From Bergeyella_A cardium (GTDB taxonomy: Bacteria; Bacteroidota; Bacteroidia; Flavobacteriales; Weeksellaceae): a DNA stretch of 64,000 nucleotides. The translations under genes and the position numbers were made by a program. The notes under the pieces were generated by a model. That model saw only the letters and a program-made list of their open reading frames with translations. It did no database searches and was not told where the DNA came from. Position 1 is the first letter of the stretch. Each line of letters begins with the position of its first letter. Shown here piece by piece: positions 35,722-44,058 of this stretch. The DNA is taken from the NCBI RefSeq assembly GCF_030012605.2, contig NZ_CP114055.2; one strand, written 5' to 3'.

Positions 35722-37695
35722 ATGAGAAAAAATCTATTAGCAATCAGCGCAATATCCCTGTTCTTTCAGGCAAATGCTCAATATTTAACGACTGTTTCTA
35801 ATAATGCCAAAGTTAATGTTAGAAAGTCGGCTTATATACATAATGGTGGTGGTTTAAAAACCATTGGCTCTGGACAAATTGAAAACAGGGGAAGTATTAA
35901 TATTGTAGGACAAACCACTTCAAAGGTAAGTACTCTTGAAACCGATGGTAGTGACAAATCTTATGGTAGTGACAATATCTCTGATATTAATATTGTAAAT
36001 CGAATTAATGAGCCTGGCAATTATGCCCAATGGAATAAACTAAATGAAACTCCAATATATACTTATGGGCAGTTAAAAATAACAGGTATCCCTCAAGCAA
36101 ACATCAAGGCATTTGTAAGCCAAGAATACAGAGCACCAAAGCATGGAGCATATCAGCAAATAGCATTCCCTTTTATAGATAAGGAAATCAGATTTATGCA
36201 AAGTGAATTGGGAACAGGGAGCATAAACAATACTAGAGGTGGACAAAGAGAAGTTCTATATTGGGACAACAAAAAAGTTAGATTTAACAGCCTCCCTAAT
36301 TTACAAACAAAACTTGGAACTACAACAATCCCTCCACATTCTTATTATGCTTTAGGTACAAAAGATATACCTGGTGATCTTATAGTTAAAAAGGGTACTA
36401 ATACTCAGCTTGTGTTTAGAGGTATACCTGTTTCAGCAGAAGGAGATGTAATAGTAAGTTTAGTAGATGCAGGTAAAGATATAGACTTTGGTAATCAAGG
36501 ACAATTATTTAACTACTACCAGGAAAGATATAACAGCTATCTCGATGATGCTTTTGTAAGAAGTACTGGAGTTTCTTGGGAAAATCCACATTTTGGTAGA
36601 AATATTTACCAAATAGGTAATCCATTTCTAATGAACTTAGATTTAAGAAAACTTAAACCTAATGATCAAGAAATATATGGCATAAAACTAGAGCCACGCG
36701 ATGTTAAGCATACTTCACAGGGAGGTGGTTCTCAATCAGGTACTAAAACTGGAAGTATCAAATTTCTTGTTTTTTCAAAAAATGGAACATTAGTAGGAGA
36801 TACTGAGTATACTATCGTTAGACCAGGACAAACTTTTGTGCTTAAACTTAAAAAGAATAAAGCAGGAAACTCTTTAAATTTAGCTGACCTAAGAACATTT
36901 AGCTATAATGAAGATGTAGCCTTAGGAGGTAGATCTTCTTATTCAAGTGGAAGTACTGTAAAACAACTTGCAATTATAGGACTTGATAAAGATAATCAAG
37001 AAATAGGAAGAACTTATTATGTACTTTCTGATGATACTGTATCAGGAACTTCTGATAATGCTACAACACAAGTAGGAGATATTTCAGGTGCTAGATTTGG
37101 AATTTTTGAAGAAGATCCTATCAAAGGAGGATATGACAAAAATAATATAAAAATGCTTTATATCAATGAGGCAAATGAAAGTGACTTCTATGGAAAAGCT
37201 GCAGTACTTGGGAAATACAACCCTGAAATTAAGAATTTTAAATTTGAGATTTCTGAAAATACAGTTAAGCTGAATGATAATGAAAAGGTTCTGTCCTCTG
37301 GTGAAAGTTTTTATTTCAAAAATGCTAAGAAAAATGTAATTCAGATTGCTCATAATATGGTTATACCAGCAGATGGAAATGCTACTCAAGTATACGGACT
37401 ATATTATGGAAACCCAACAGAGCTAGAGACATCAGAAACTACAGATGTTTTATCAAAAACATATATAGCATATAATTCAGAAAAAGATAACTACATCATC
37501 AGATTTAGTAAAAATTGGAAATCTGCTAATATTGAGATATATGATGCTTCGGGAAGGCTTGTTTCTTCGGATAAGAATATAAAAACTAATGAAGATTATA
37601 CTATCAAACTTGATAAAAAATACGCCGGAGTATTCTTTGTAAAAGTAATTTCAGACAAAGGAGAATTATTCCAGTCTAAATTATTAATTAAATAA
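35722..37695 (+). CDS. T9SS type A sorting domain-containing surface protein
   Basis: A 657-residue secreted protein. It has the signal peptide MRKNLLAISAISLFFQANAQ and a C-terminal T9SS sorting domain (about residues 590-657) seen in NIEIYDASGRLVSSDKNI and YAGVFFVKVISDKG, ending KLLIK. The body has an N-terminal repeat-poor beta region and several Gly/Ser-rich loops (GGRSSYSSGSTV). No enzyme motif is seen. It is exported by the type IX system; its function is unknown. It is followed 12 bases later by a small membrane protein gene, a common pairing in this group. Confidence 0.88.
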   Translation: MRKNLLAISAISLFFQANAQYLTTVSNNAKVNVRKSAYIHNGGGLKTIGSGQIENRGSINIVGQTTSKVSTLETDGSDKSYGSDNISDINIVNRINEPGNYAQWNKLNETPIYTYGQLKITGIPQANIKAFVSQEYRAPKHGAYQQIAFPFIDKEIRFMQSELGTGSINNTRGGQREVLYWDNKKVRFNSLPNLQTKLGTTTIPPHSYYALGTKDIPGDLIVKKGTNTQLVFRGIPVSAEGDVIVSLVDAGKDIDFGNQGQLFNYYQERYNSYLDDAFVRSTGVSWENPHFGRNIYQIGNPFLMNLDLRKLKPNDQEIYGIKLEPRDVKHTSQGGGSQSGTKTGSIKFLVFSKNGTLVGDTEYTIVRPGQTFVLKLKKNKAGNSLNLADLRTFSYNEDVALGGRSSYSSGSTVKQLAIIGLDKDNQEIGRTYYVLSDDTVSGTSDNATTQVGDISGARFGIFEEDPIKGGYDKNNIKMLYINEANESDFYGKAAVLGKYNPEIKNFKFEISENTVKLNDNEKVLSSGESFYFKNAKKNVIQIAHNMVIPADGNATQVYGLYYGNPTELETSETTDVLSKTYIAYNSEKDNYIIRFSKNWKSANIEIYDASGRLVSSDKNIKTNEDYTIKLDKKYAGVFFVKVISDKGELFQSKLLIK

Positions 37696-37707
37696 AATAT
37701 AAAACCG

Positions 37708-37986
37708 ATGAAAATAAAAAGTTTAATATTAGTAAAGATTTTTAGTTTGTTTATCCTGCTGTCTACTTCCAGTCTTTCATATGCAGATGATATAGAAGCT
37801 CCTCCAGGGTGGGGACCTGTCAATCCCCCTACCAATCCTGGAAATGGAGGTGTCGGTGGTGATGGACCAGGTGCTAAGCCTAATACACCAATAGATATGC
37901 ATACCTCATTGCTTATGGGTCTAGGAATAGCGATGATAGCTTCTTATGCTTACTTTTCAAAAAAATATAATACAGAAAAGAAGTAG
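37708..37986 (+). CDS. Small secreted/membrane protein with Pro-Gly linker and C-terminal anchor
   Basis: A 92-residue protein with three visible parts: an N-terminal signal (LVKIFSLFILLSTSSLSYAD), a linker rich in Pro, Gly and Asn (about residues 30-60), and a PIDMHTSLLMGLGIAMIASY hydrophobic segment followed by a short basic KKYNTEKK tail. This tripartite layout looks like a membrane-retained surface or sorting tail. I cannot assign it to a named family. It follows the T9SS-sorted gene by 12 bases and precedes a clear terminator. Confidence 0.72.
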   Translation: MKIKSLILVKIFSLFILLSTSSLSYADDIEAPPGWGPVNPPTNPGNGGVGGDGPGAKPNTPIDMHTSLLMGLGIAMIASYAYFSKKYNTEKK

Positions 37987-38007
37987 TTGTATATAATTAA
38001 TAGGAAG

Positions 38008-38036
38008 CTCACTGAACTTTATCAGTGAGTTTTTTA
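38008..38036 (+). terminator. Terminator after the small membrane protein
   Basis: CTCACTGA pairs with TCAGTGAG across a 6-base loop, followed by a run of U. Confidence 0.85.
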
Positions 38037-38054
38037 TTTATACTTATAATTTGA

Positions 38055-38062
38055 TAAATTTG
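38055..38062 (+). promoter_or_regulatory. -7 promoter box for the TlpA-like gene
   Basis: TAAATTTG, 17 bases before the ATG at 38080; the leader is very short. Confidence 0.5.
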
Positions 38063-38079
38063 CTACCTAAATAAAACGA

Positions 38080-39369
38080 ATGAAAAAAAATATTCTTTTA
38101 GTGGCATTAGCACTATCTGCCCAATTAGTAAACGCCCAATTTAATATCAATATCAAAACTGAGGGAGACAATACAAATAAAGAAATCTATGTCTATACAT
38201 TAGACGGCTCAAAAGATATTCTTTTTACAAAAGGGCAATCATTGAAAAATAGTTTTAGTATAAAGTATCCTACCTCCTATTCAGGGATAATGAAAGCATA
38301 TATCCCAGAGTTTAAAACTACTATACCTTTCATTTCTGAAAATAGAAACATTGATATACTCCTGAAAATAAAAGATGCTAAAGTAGATGATATCATCTAT
38401 TTAGATGAGGCAAACAAACTGATGTCTAAACTCCAAAGTACAGAGAAAAAGAAAGATTATATTTTGCCTGCACTGTATCAAATTATTCAGTACTACAAGA
38501 AATCGGAGGAGTTTGCTCAGGCTTTAGAAAAAGAGATTCATAATTTATCTCAATCTGAAAAAGAAGATTTGCAGTCTTATCCTTTCATCAACTATTATCA
38601 TACAAATTCTTCTAAATTTCTCCAAAAATCTATTGAAGCACCCAGCATATCTCAAGAGGAGATAATAAAGTTCATTAGTGATTCCAATGAAATGTTAGAA
38701 ACCTCTTCTCTGCTTCGTCCGCTGTTATTGTCCTACCTTAATTCAAAAGAGAATTTAAATGCTGAAGATGCTGTTGCTAAACTTTTAACCGCTGTAAATA
38801 TTGAAACTTCACGAGGGCAAACTGTACTTTCTGAGCTCATTGATATTTTCAATGCTTATGCTATGAATGATTTAAAGGAAAAATATCTGAAAGATGCTCA
38901 AAATTTAAAATGCAGTATCAATAGCAGGCTTGAAAACACCATAAAAATCAATAAAAGTCTTGATATAGGAGCTTCTTTTGCTAATTCAGATTTGGAAAAT
39001 ACACTAAATACCTCAGCAAAAACCCTCTATGGAGTAAAGGCTAATAAAAAAATTATTATTTTCTGGTCTTCAGGTTGCTCGCATTGTACTAAAGAATTGC
39101 CTCAATTCATTCCTCATTATGAAACTCTAAAATCCAAAGGCATTGAGATTATAGGTTTTTCATTAGATTCTAATAAGGAAAACTATTTGGAAAAAGCGCA
39201 AAATTACCCTTGGATTAGTACAAGTGAGCTTAATGGGTGGTACGCTTCTTACGTTCAGAAATATAATGTGCAGGCTACACCTATCTATTTCGTGCTTGAT
39301 GCTAAGAACAAAATCATTGCAAAGCCTGATCGCTACGCAGATGTAATGGAATTTTTAGGTATAAAATAA
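38080..39369 (+). CDS. Secreted TlpA-like thioredoxin-domain protein
   Basis: A 429-residue protein with the signal peptide MKKNILLVALALSAQLVNAQ and a C-terminal thioredoxin/TlpA domain (about residues 295-429): KKIIIFWSSGCSHCTKELPQ, with the CSHC active site, then IEIIGFSLDSNKENY and ATPIYFVLDAKNKIIAKP with the cis-Pro. The long middle part is helical and has no recognisable domain. It is expected in the periplasm. It lies directly upstream of the tRNA-Met gene that carries the island. Confidence 0.85.
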   Translation: MKKNILLVALALSAQLVNAQFNINIKTEGDNTNKEIYVYTLDGSKDILFTKGQSLKNSFSIKYPTSYSGIMKAYIPEFKTTIPFISENRNIDILLKIKDAKVDDIIYLDEANKLMSKLQSTEKKKDYILPALYQIIQYYKKSEEFAQALEKEIHNLSQSEKEDLQSYPFINYYHTNSSKFLQKSIEAPSISQEEIIKFISDSNEMLETSSLLRPLLLSYLNSKENLNAEDAVAKLLTAVNIETSRGQTVLSELIDIFNAYAMNDLKEKYLKDAQNLKCSINSRLENTIKINKSLDIGASFANSDLENTLNTSAKTLYGVKANKKIIIFWSSGCSHCTKELPQFIPHYETLKSKGIEIIGFSLDSNKENYLEKAQNYPWISTSELNGWYASYVQKYNVQATPIYFVLDAKNKIIAKPDRYADVMEFLGIK

Positions 39370-39380
39370 TAGGATAATAT

Positions 39381-39411
39381 TTTGTGGATATGCGAATCTT
39401 TTATATATTTG
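39381..39411 (+). promoter_or_regulatory. Promoter for tRNA-Met
   Basis: -33 TTTG at 39381-39384 and -7 TATATTTG at 39404-39411, spacing 19, 12 bases before the tRNA. Confidence 0.7.
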
Positions 39412-39423
39412 CACCACAAAAAT

Positions 39424-39497
39424 GGCGAGGTAGCTCAGGTGGTTAGAGCGTTGGATTCATAACCCAAAGGTCACGGGTTCAAATCCCGTCTTCGCTA
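39424..39497 (+). tRNA. tRNA-Met (anticodon CAT)
   Basis: A 74-base cloverleaf: acceptor GGCGAGG pairs with CTTCGCT, the D arm carries AGCTCAGGTGGTTAGAGC, the anticodon loop is TTCATAA with CAT, and the T arm is ACGGGTTCAAATCCCGT. The 3' CCA is not encoded. It is probably the elongator type. The 3' half is the target of the island at 39455-50677. The tRNA is still intact because attL restores it. Confidence 0.93.
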
Positions 39498-39504
39498 CAA
39501 AATG
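39455..39504 (+). other. attL (tRNA-Met 3' half)
   Basis: The 50 bp from the anticodon loop through CAAAATG are repeated at 50628-50677 with one difference (A/G in the T arm). It overlaps the tRNA 3' end and runs into the integrase leader. Confidence 0.9.
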
Positions 39505-39515
39505 AAAATCCCAAT

Positions 39516-39543
39516 AAAAATACGCCCTCAAGCGTATTTTTTT
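39516..39543 (+). terminator. Terminator between tRNA-Met and the integrase
   Basis: AAAAATACGC pairs with GCGTATTTTT across a 6-base loop, with extra T residues. The next bases are the ATG at 39544, so transcription from the tRNA promoter should stop before the integrase. Confidence 0.75.
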
Positions 39544-40830
39544 ATGTCCAAACTGTATGAACTGATACAAAGCGAGTATAAAACCGAGTATATCGGCGAG
39601 TATCAAAAATCCGAAGGTCTTATGGAAAAAAAGAAGTATACAGCTCCTAAGATTTATCCGAAAATCATCTCTGAAAAACGCTTAACAGCCTTTTCAGAGG
39701 AGGAAAAACAACAGATCCTACAGAGGTATAAGCGTTGGTATGTATACTATTACTTCCGTAATGAAGAAGGGAAAATGGTAAAACAACCCTCTATCTTCTT
39801 TAAAGTTAATCAAGAGTATAAGGATTTTGATAACAGGTACTTACGTATTCATAAGCTAAGAAATATCATAGAAAAACTTCTTAAAAGTGGCTATACACCC
39901 TCTGACGAATATTTTGAAAAAAACCATGAAAATCAAGACTATACAGCTTGTTCTGCCCTTGATTTTGCGCTAAATCTAAAGAAAAATAGTGTATCCGAGC
40001 GAACATTTATAGACTACAAGCATCGCATAGGTTTGTTCCAAAAATTCTTGAAAAACAACTATTTAGATAATGCTCCTATCAAGAACATCGCCAAGAAAGA
40101 GGTTAATGACTTTCTAAATACCATTCTACTAAAATCAAGCCCTCGCAACCGAAATAACACCCTTGCTGTACTAAATGCTATATTCAGTACCTTGGAAGAA
40201 AACGAGCTTATTCCTCATAATGTAGTATCCAAAATCAAGAAGTTACCTACCAAGCCCGAACGTAACAAAACATACTCACAGAGCCAGCAGGATACTATTT
40301 TTACTCTTTTGGAGGAGAAAGATAAGGACTTGCTTCTATTTGTTAAATTCATAAGCTATAACTTCTTGCGTCCTATCGAGGCCTGTCGCCTACAAGTTAA
40401 GGACATAGATTTTGAGGGTGCAAAACTCAATGTAAGAGCTAAAAACAAACTGGTTAAGGTAAAGATAATTCCAGAAATCCTACTTGGTGAGATCCAACAT
40501 TTCAAGGGACTTAATTCTGAATACTACCTATTTGCTCCTAATAGTGCTGGTCCTTGGGAAAGCACAGAGGGTAATAAAAGAGACTACTGGAGTAAGCGAT
40601 TTAAAAAAGTTAAAGATGAACTGAACCTTGGTAAGGACTATGGGCTATACTCTTTCAGACATACCTTTATTACCAAGCTGTACAGACAGCTTAGAGAAAA
40701 ATATTCCCAAGGCGAAACCTATGATAGGTTAATGCTTATCACAGGACATACTACACTTACAGCCTTACAACAATATCTGAGAGATATAGATGCTGAACTC
40801 CCCGATGATTATTCCCTTTTTTTAGAATAA
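39544..40830 (+). CDS. Tyrosine recombinase (site-specific integrase)
   Basis: Catalyses excision and integration of the island at tRNA-Met. The C-terminal catalytic domain shows the Arg of FLRPIEACRLQVKD, the Lys region KNKLVKVKIIP, the HxxR-type block YSFRHTFITKLY, GHTTLTALQQYL and the catalytic Tyr. Residues about 140-220 are the core-binding SAM-like domain. The start is uncertain: the longest reading begins at 39502 inside attL, 39544 lies right after the terminator, and 39622 (MEKKKYTAPK) is also possible. Its place directly after attL is classic for a tRNA-targeting island. Confidence 0.88.
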   Translation: MSKLYELIQSEYKTEYIGEYQKSEGLMEKKKYTAPKIYPKIISEKRLTAFSEEEKQQILQRYKRWYVYYYFRNEEGKMVKQPSIFFKVNQEYKDFDNRYLRIHKLRNIIEKLLKSGYTPSDEYFEKNHENQDYTACSALDFALNLKKNSVSERTFIDYKHRIGLFQKFLKNNYLDNAPIKNIAKKEVNDFLNTILLKSSPRNRNNTLAVLNAIFSTLEENELIPHNVVSKIKKLPTKPERNKTYSQSQQDTIFTLLEEKDKDLLLFVKFISYNFLRPIEACRLQVKDIDFEGAKLNVRAKNKLVKVKIIPEILLGEIQHFKGLNSEYYLFAPNSAGPWESTEGNKRDYWSKRFKKVKDELNLGKDYGLYSFRHTFITKLYRQLREKYSQGETYDRLMLITGHTTLTALQQYLRDIDAELPDDYSLFLE

Positions 40831-40842
40831 CTATCTATTGAG

Positions 40843-41030
40843 GTGCGTAAATCAGTACATGGTTACCCTATGGGGGTGCGTAAATCAGTACACGGTTACC
40901 CTGTAGGGGTGCGTAAATCAGTACATGGTTACCCTATAGGGGTGCGTAAATCAGTACACGGTTACCCTGTAGGGGTGCGTAAATCAGTACACGGTTACCC
41001 TATGGGGGTGCGTAAAATAGTGCGTGGTTG
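40843..41030. repeat. 33-bp tandem repeats (five copies plus one degenerate)
   Basis: Copies start at 40843, 40876, 40909, 40942, 40975 and 41008 (last one diverged). Each opens GTGCGTAAATCAGTAC and ends in a GGTTACCC block with a variable base or two. There are no spacers, so this is not a CRISPR. The position right after int suggests recombinase arm sites or iterons. Confidence 0.88.
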
Positions 41031-41240
41031 ATTTTATAAAATATTAATTTTCAATATATTAAAAAAATATCTTTTATCTATATACATATAATATATATAA
41101 TATACATTAAATATAGGAACCTTCATTTTTTTCTGCAATATTCCTATTTTTCCTTCCAAAAGAACCTTCTCTTAGAACAAACAAACAAACTATTTATTAT
41201 CAACACGTTAGACTACTCTGAATTAGCCCAATTTTTGAAT

Positions 41241-41298
41241 AGCAAGATGTGTCTTTGTATATACAACTTACGTTGAGATATACAAAGACAATCTTGCT
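41241..41298. repeat. Inverted repeat 1 upstream of hsdM
   Basis: Arms of about 22 bases (41241-41264 and 41277-41298) that differ by one extra base, with a 12-base loop. The arms open AGCAAGAT and hold TGTCTTTGTATAT. The arms could fold as a long hairpin. Confidence 0.75.
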
Positions 41299-41366
41299 TT
41301 TCCCTATTTTTCTATTTGTCTGTTGGGGCAAGCCTCACAACGGACAAATGAAAAATATGGGAAAAG
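41297..41366. repeat. Inverted repeat 2 upstream of hsdM
   Basis: Arms of 29 bases (41297-41325 and 41338-41366), well matched with a few mismatches (for example CTTTTCCC with GGGAAAAG), around a 12-base loop that itself has GGGC and GCC. With IR1 it forms a 126-base palindrome cluster in the 490-base gap before hsdM, which has no gene. Confidence 0.78.
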
Positions 41367-41489
41367 GATTGTAAAAACTTCGGAACTCGTTTTTCTAATA
41401 GAGAGCTCTATTGATACAAGGCTATGGCTCGTAGATTATTATTTTCGAGATTTTCCCAAAAAAAACGAGTATATTCCAAAATATTTATG

Positions 41490-41497
41490 TACCTTTG
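41490..41497 (+). promoter_or_regulatory. -7 promoter box for the hsd operon
   Basis: TACCTTTG, 26 bases upstream of the hsdM ATG at 41524. A clear -33 element is not seen. Confidence 0.5.
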
Positions 41498-41523
41498 GCT
41501 CTTAAAAAAACAAAACGATCATC

Positions 41524-43071
41524 ATGTCGAGTACAGAACAGAGAGCCGCCTTGCAGGCACAGATTTGGAAAATAGCTAATGATGTGCGCGGCGCTGTAGA
41601 TGGTTGGGATTTTAAACAATTTGTATTAGGTACCCTTTTCTATCGTTTTATCAGCGAAAATTTTACTAACTTTATAGAGGGAGGTGACGAGAGTGTGCAG
41701 TATGCCCAATTGCCTGACGAGGCTATTACTCCCGAAATAAAAGACGATGCTACGAAAACTAAGGGTTATTTTATCTACCCTTCTCAGCTGTTTGTGAATG
41801 TAGCTAAAAATGCAAATACTAATTCCAATCTCAATACTGATTTAGCAGCTATCTTCTCGGCTATCGAAAGTTCCGCCAATGGCTACCCCTCCGAAGCAGA
41901 TATCAAAGGTCTTTTTGCCGACTTCGACACTACCTCCAACCGACTTGGCAATACCGTTGAGGAAAAAAACAAACGCCTCGCAGCGGTAATTAATGGAGTG
42001 GCAGGACTTAGTTTTGGCGATTTTGAAAACCACCAAATCGACCTCTTTGGCGATGCTTATGAGTTCCTTATCTCCAACTATGCCGCCAACGCAGGCAAGT
42101 CGGGCGGGGAGTTCTTCACCCCCCAGCATGTCTCTAAGCTCATCGCTCAGCTTGCCCTCCATGGGCAGTCAAGGGTCAATAAAATCTATGACCCCGCTTG
42201 TGGTTCGGGCTCTCTGCTGCTACAAGCCAAAAAACAGTTCGACGCCCACCTGATAGAGGACGGCTTTTTTGGGCAGGAGATCAATCATACCACCTACAAC
42301 TTGGCGCGTATGAATATGTTCTTGCACAATATCAACTACGATAAATTCAATATTGCCTTAGGCGATACCCTCATAACCCCTTGCTTTGGCGACGAAAAAC
42401 CTTTTGATGCCATCGTTTCCAATCCTCCTTATTCGGTGAACTGGATAGGCAGCGATGACCCTACCCTTATCAATGACGACCGCTTTGCTCCTGCAGGGGT
42501 CTTAGCCCCCAATTCCAAAGCCGACTTTGCTTTTGTTCTGCATTCACTTAGCTACCTTTCCGCTAAGGGGCGTGCGGCTATCGTATGCTTCCCTGGTATT
42601 TTTTACCGTGGAGGCGCCGAACAGAAAATACGCAAATACCTCATCGACAACAACTATGTAGAAACCGTTATCGCCCTACCCCCCAACCTTTTCTACGGCA
42701 CCAGCATTGCTGTGAATATATTGGTGCTTTCCAAACACAAACCCGATACCCGTACCCAATTCATCGATGCTAGTGGTGAAGACTTTTTTAAGAAAGAAAC
42801 CAATAACAACGTACTTACTGATGCCCATATAGCGCGTATCGTTAGTATTTTTGCCGGCAAAGAGGCAGTACCTCACATCGCTGCGATGGTAGACAACCAG
42901 CAGATAGCCGAAAATGACTACAACCTATCCGTTAGTTCGTATGTAGAAGCAAAAGACACCCGAGAAGTGATAGATATTCAGCAACTTAACGCCGAAGTAG
43001 CGCAAACCGTAGTGCGGATTAATGAACTTAGGGCTGATATTGAGGGGATTATCAGAGAAATAGAGGGGTAA
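41524..43071 (+). CDS. hsdM: Type I restriction-modification system methyltransferase subunit HsdM
   Basis: Methylates adenine in the recognition site and is part of the complete enzyme. The HsdM N-terminal helical domain (about residues 10-150) has GWDFKQFVLGTLFYRFISEN. The methyltransferase core has SAM-binding DPACGSGSLLLQ (223-234) and the catalytic NPPY motif (300-303). The 515 residues match type IC-like HsdM. It is first in a five-gene operon; rhuM begins four bases after its stop. Confidence 0.95.
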   Translation: MSSTEQRAALQAQIWKIANDVRGAVDGWDFKQFVLGTLFYRFISENFTNFIEGGDESVQYAQLPDEAITPEIKDDATKTKGYFIYPSQLFVNVAKNANTNSNLNTDLAAIFSAIESSANGYPSEADIKGLFADFDTTSNRLGNTVEEKNKRLAAVINGVAGLSFGDFENHQIDLFGDAYEFLISNYAANAGKSGGEFFTPQHVSKLIAQLALHGQSRVNKIYDPACGSGSLLLQAKKQFDAHLIEDGFFGQEINHTTYNLARMNMFLHNINYDKFNIALGDTLITPCFGDEKPFDAIVSNPPYSVNWIGSDDPTLINDDRFAPAGVLAPNSKADFAFVLHSLSYLSAKGRAAIVCFPGIFYRGGAEQKIRKYLIDNNYVETVIALPPNLFYGTSIAVNILVLSKHKPDTRTQFIDASGEDFFKKETNNNVLTDAHIARIVSIFAGKEAVPHIAAMVDNQQIAENDYNLSVSSYVEAKDTREVIDIQQLNAEVAQTVVRINELRADIEGIIREIEG

Positions 43072-43074
43072 GAT

Positions 43075-44058
43075 ATGAATAGTGAAATAAAATATCTGAT
43101 TTATAATACACCGCAAGAAGCGGTTTCTGTTAACGCTGTTGTTAAAGGTGAAACCATTTGGCTTACACAAAAGGCAATGGCAGAACTTTTTAATTGCTCT
43201 ACAGACAATATATCCCTGCACTTGAAAAATATTTTTGCAGAAGGAGAACTTGACAAAAATTCAGTTACCGAGAAAATCTCGGCAACTGCAACTGATGGTA
43301 AAAACTATCTGACACAGTTCTACAACCTTGATGCCATTATCTCAGTAGGCTACCGTGTCAATTCACGCAAAGCAACACAATTTAGAATTTGGGCAACCTC
43401 TGTTTTGAAAGAGTATATGACCAAAGGCTTTGCAATGGATGACGAGCGTTTGAAACAAGGTGAGGGAGCATTTGGGAAAGACTATTTTAGGGAATTGCTG
43501 GAACGCGTTCGCTCTATTCGTGCCAGCGAACGAAGAATATGGTTGCAAATAACCGATATTTTTGCCGAATGCAGTATTGATTATGATAAAGAGGCTGATA
43601 TTACTAAAGACTTTTATGCAATGGTACAAAACAAGTTTCATTATGCTATTACTGGAAAAACAGCGGCAGAAATTATCAATACATCAGCTGATAAAACAAA
43701 AGAGCATATGGGGCTGACCACTTGGAAGAACGCTCCCGATGGTAGAATACTCAAAAGCGATGTTACTGTGGCAAAAAACTATTTAGAGGAGAAACAAATT
43801 CGTCAGTTGGAGCGCGCTGTAACAGGCTATTTCGATTATATTGAAGATCTGATTGAGCGTGAAAACACGTTTACTATGGAAGAGTTTGCTAAAAGCATCA
43901 ATGAGTTTTTAGCCTTTCGGAAATATGACATTCTTAAGGGCAAAGGAAGTATCAGCAAAAAGCAGGCAGAGCACAAAGCTAAAGCAGAGTACGATGAATT
44001 TAACAAAACACAAAAGATATTTTCAGATTTTGAAAAATCCCTAAAGAAAAAACAATGA
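43075..44058 (+). CDS. rhuM: Virulence RhuM-family protein
   Basis: A 327-residue cytoplasmic protein. It starts with an HTH-like domain (KGETIWLTQKAMAELF, NCSTDNISLHLKNIF), continues with FYNLDAIISVGYRVNSRKATQ and FRIWATSVLKEYMTKGF, the core of the RhuM family first named in Salmonella SPI-3, and ends with a C-terminal helical part. The molecular role is not known. It lies between hsdM and hsdS and its last bases overlap the hsdS start (ATGA), so it is fully part of the restriction operon. Confidence 0.85.
   Translation: MNSEIKYLIYNTPQEAVSVNAVVKGETIWLTQKAMAELFNCSTDNISLHLKNIFAEGELDKNSVTEKISATATDGKNYLTQFYNLDAIISVGYRVNSRKATQFRIWATSVLKEYMTKGFAMDDERLKQGEGAFGKDYFRELLERVRSIRASERRIWLQITDIFAECSIDYDKEADITKDFYAMVQNKFHYAITGKTAAEIINTSADKTKEHMGLTTWKNAPDGRILKSDVTVAKNYLEEKQIRQLERAVTGYFDYIEDLIERENTFTMEEFAKSINEFLAFRKYDILKGKGSISKKQAEHKAKAEYDEFNKTQKIFSDFEKSLKKKQ

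Noticed and set aside
40843..41031. An open reading frame with an 11-residue repeat (VRKSVHGYP-type)
   Set aside because: It is the translation of the 33-bp tandem array, has no other content, no promoter, and the period (33) is a multiple of three, which keeps it open by chance.
41323..41505. A 60-residue ORF before hsdM
   Set aside because: It runs through inverted repeat 2 and the hsdM promoter region, with no protein-like features.
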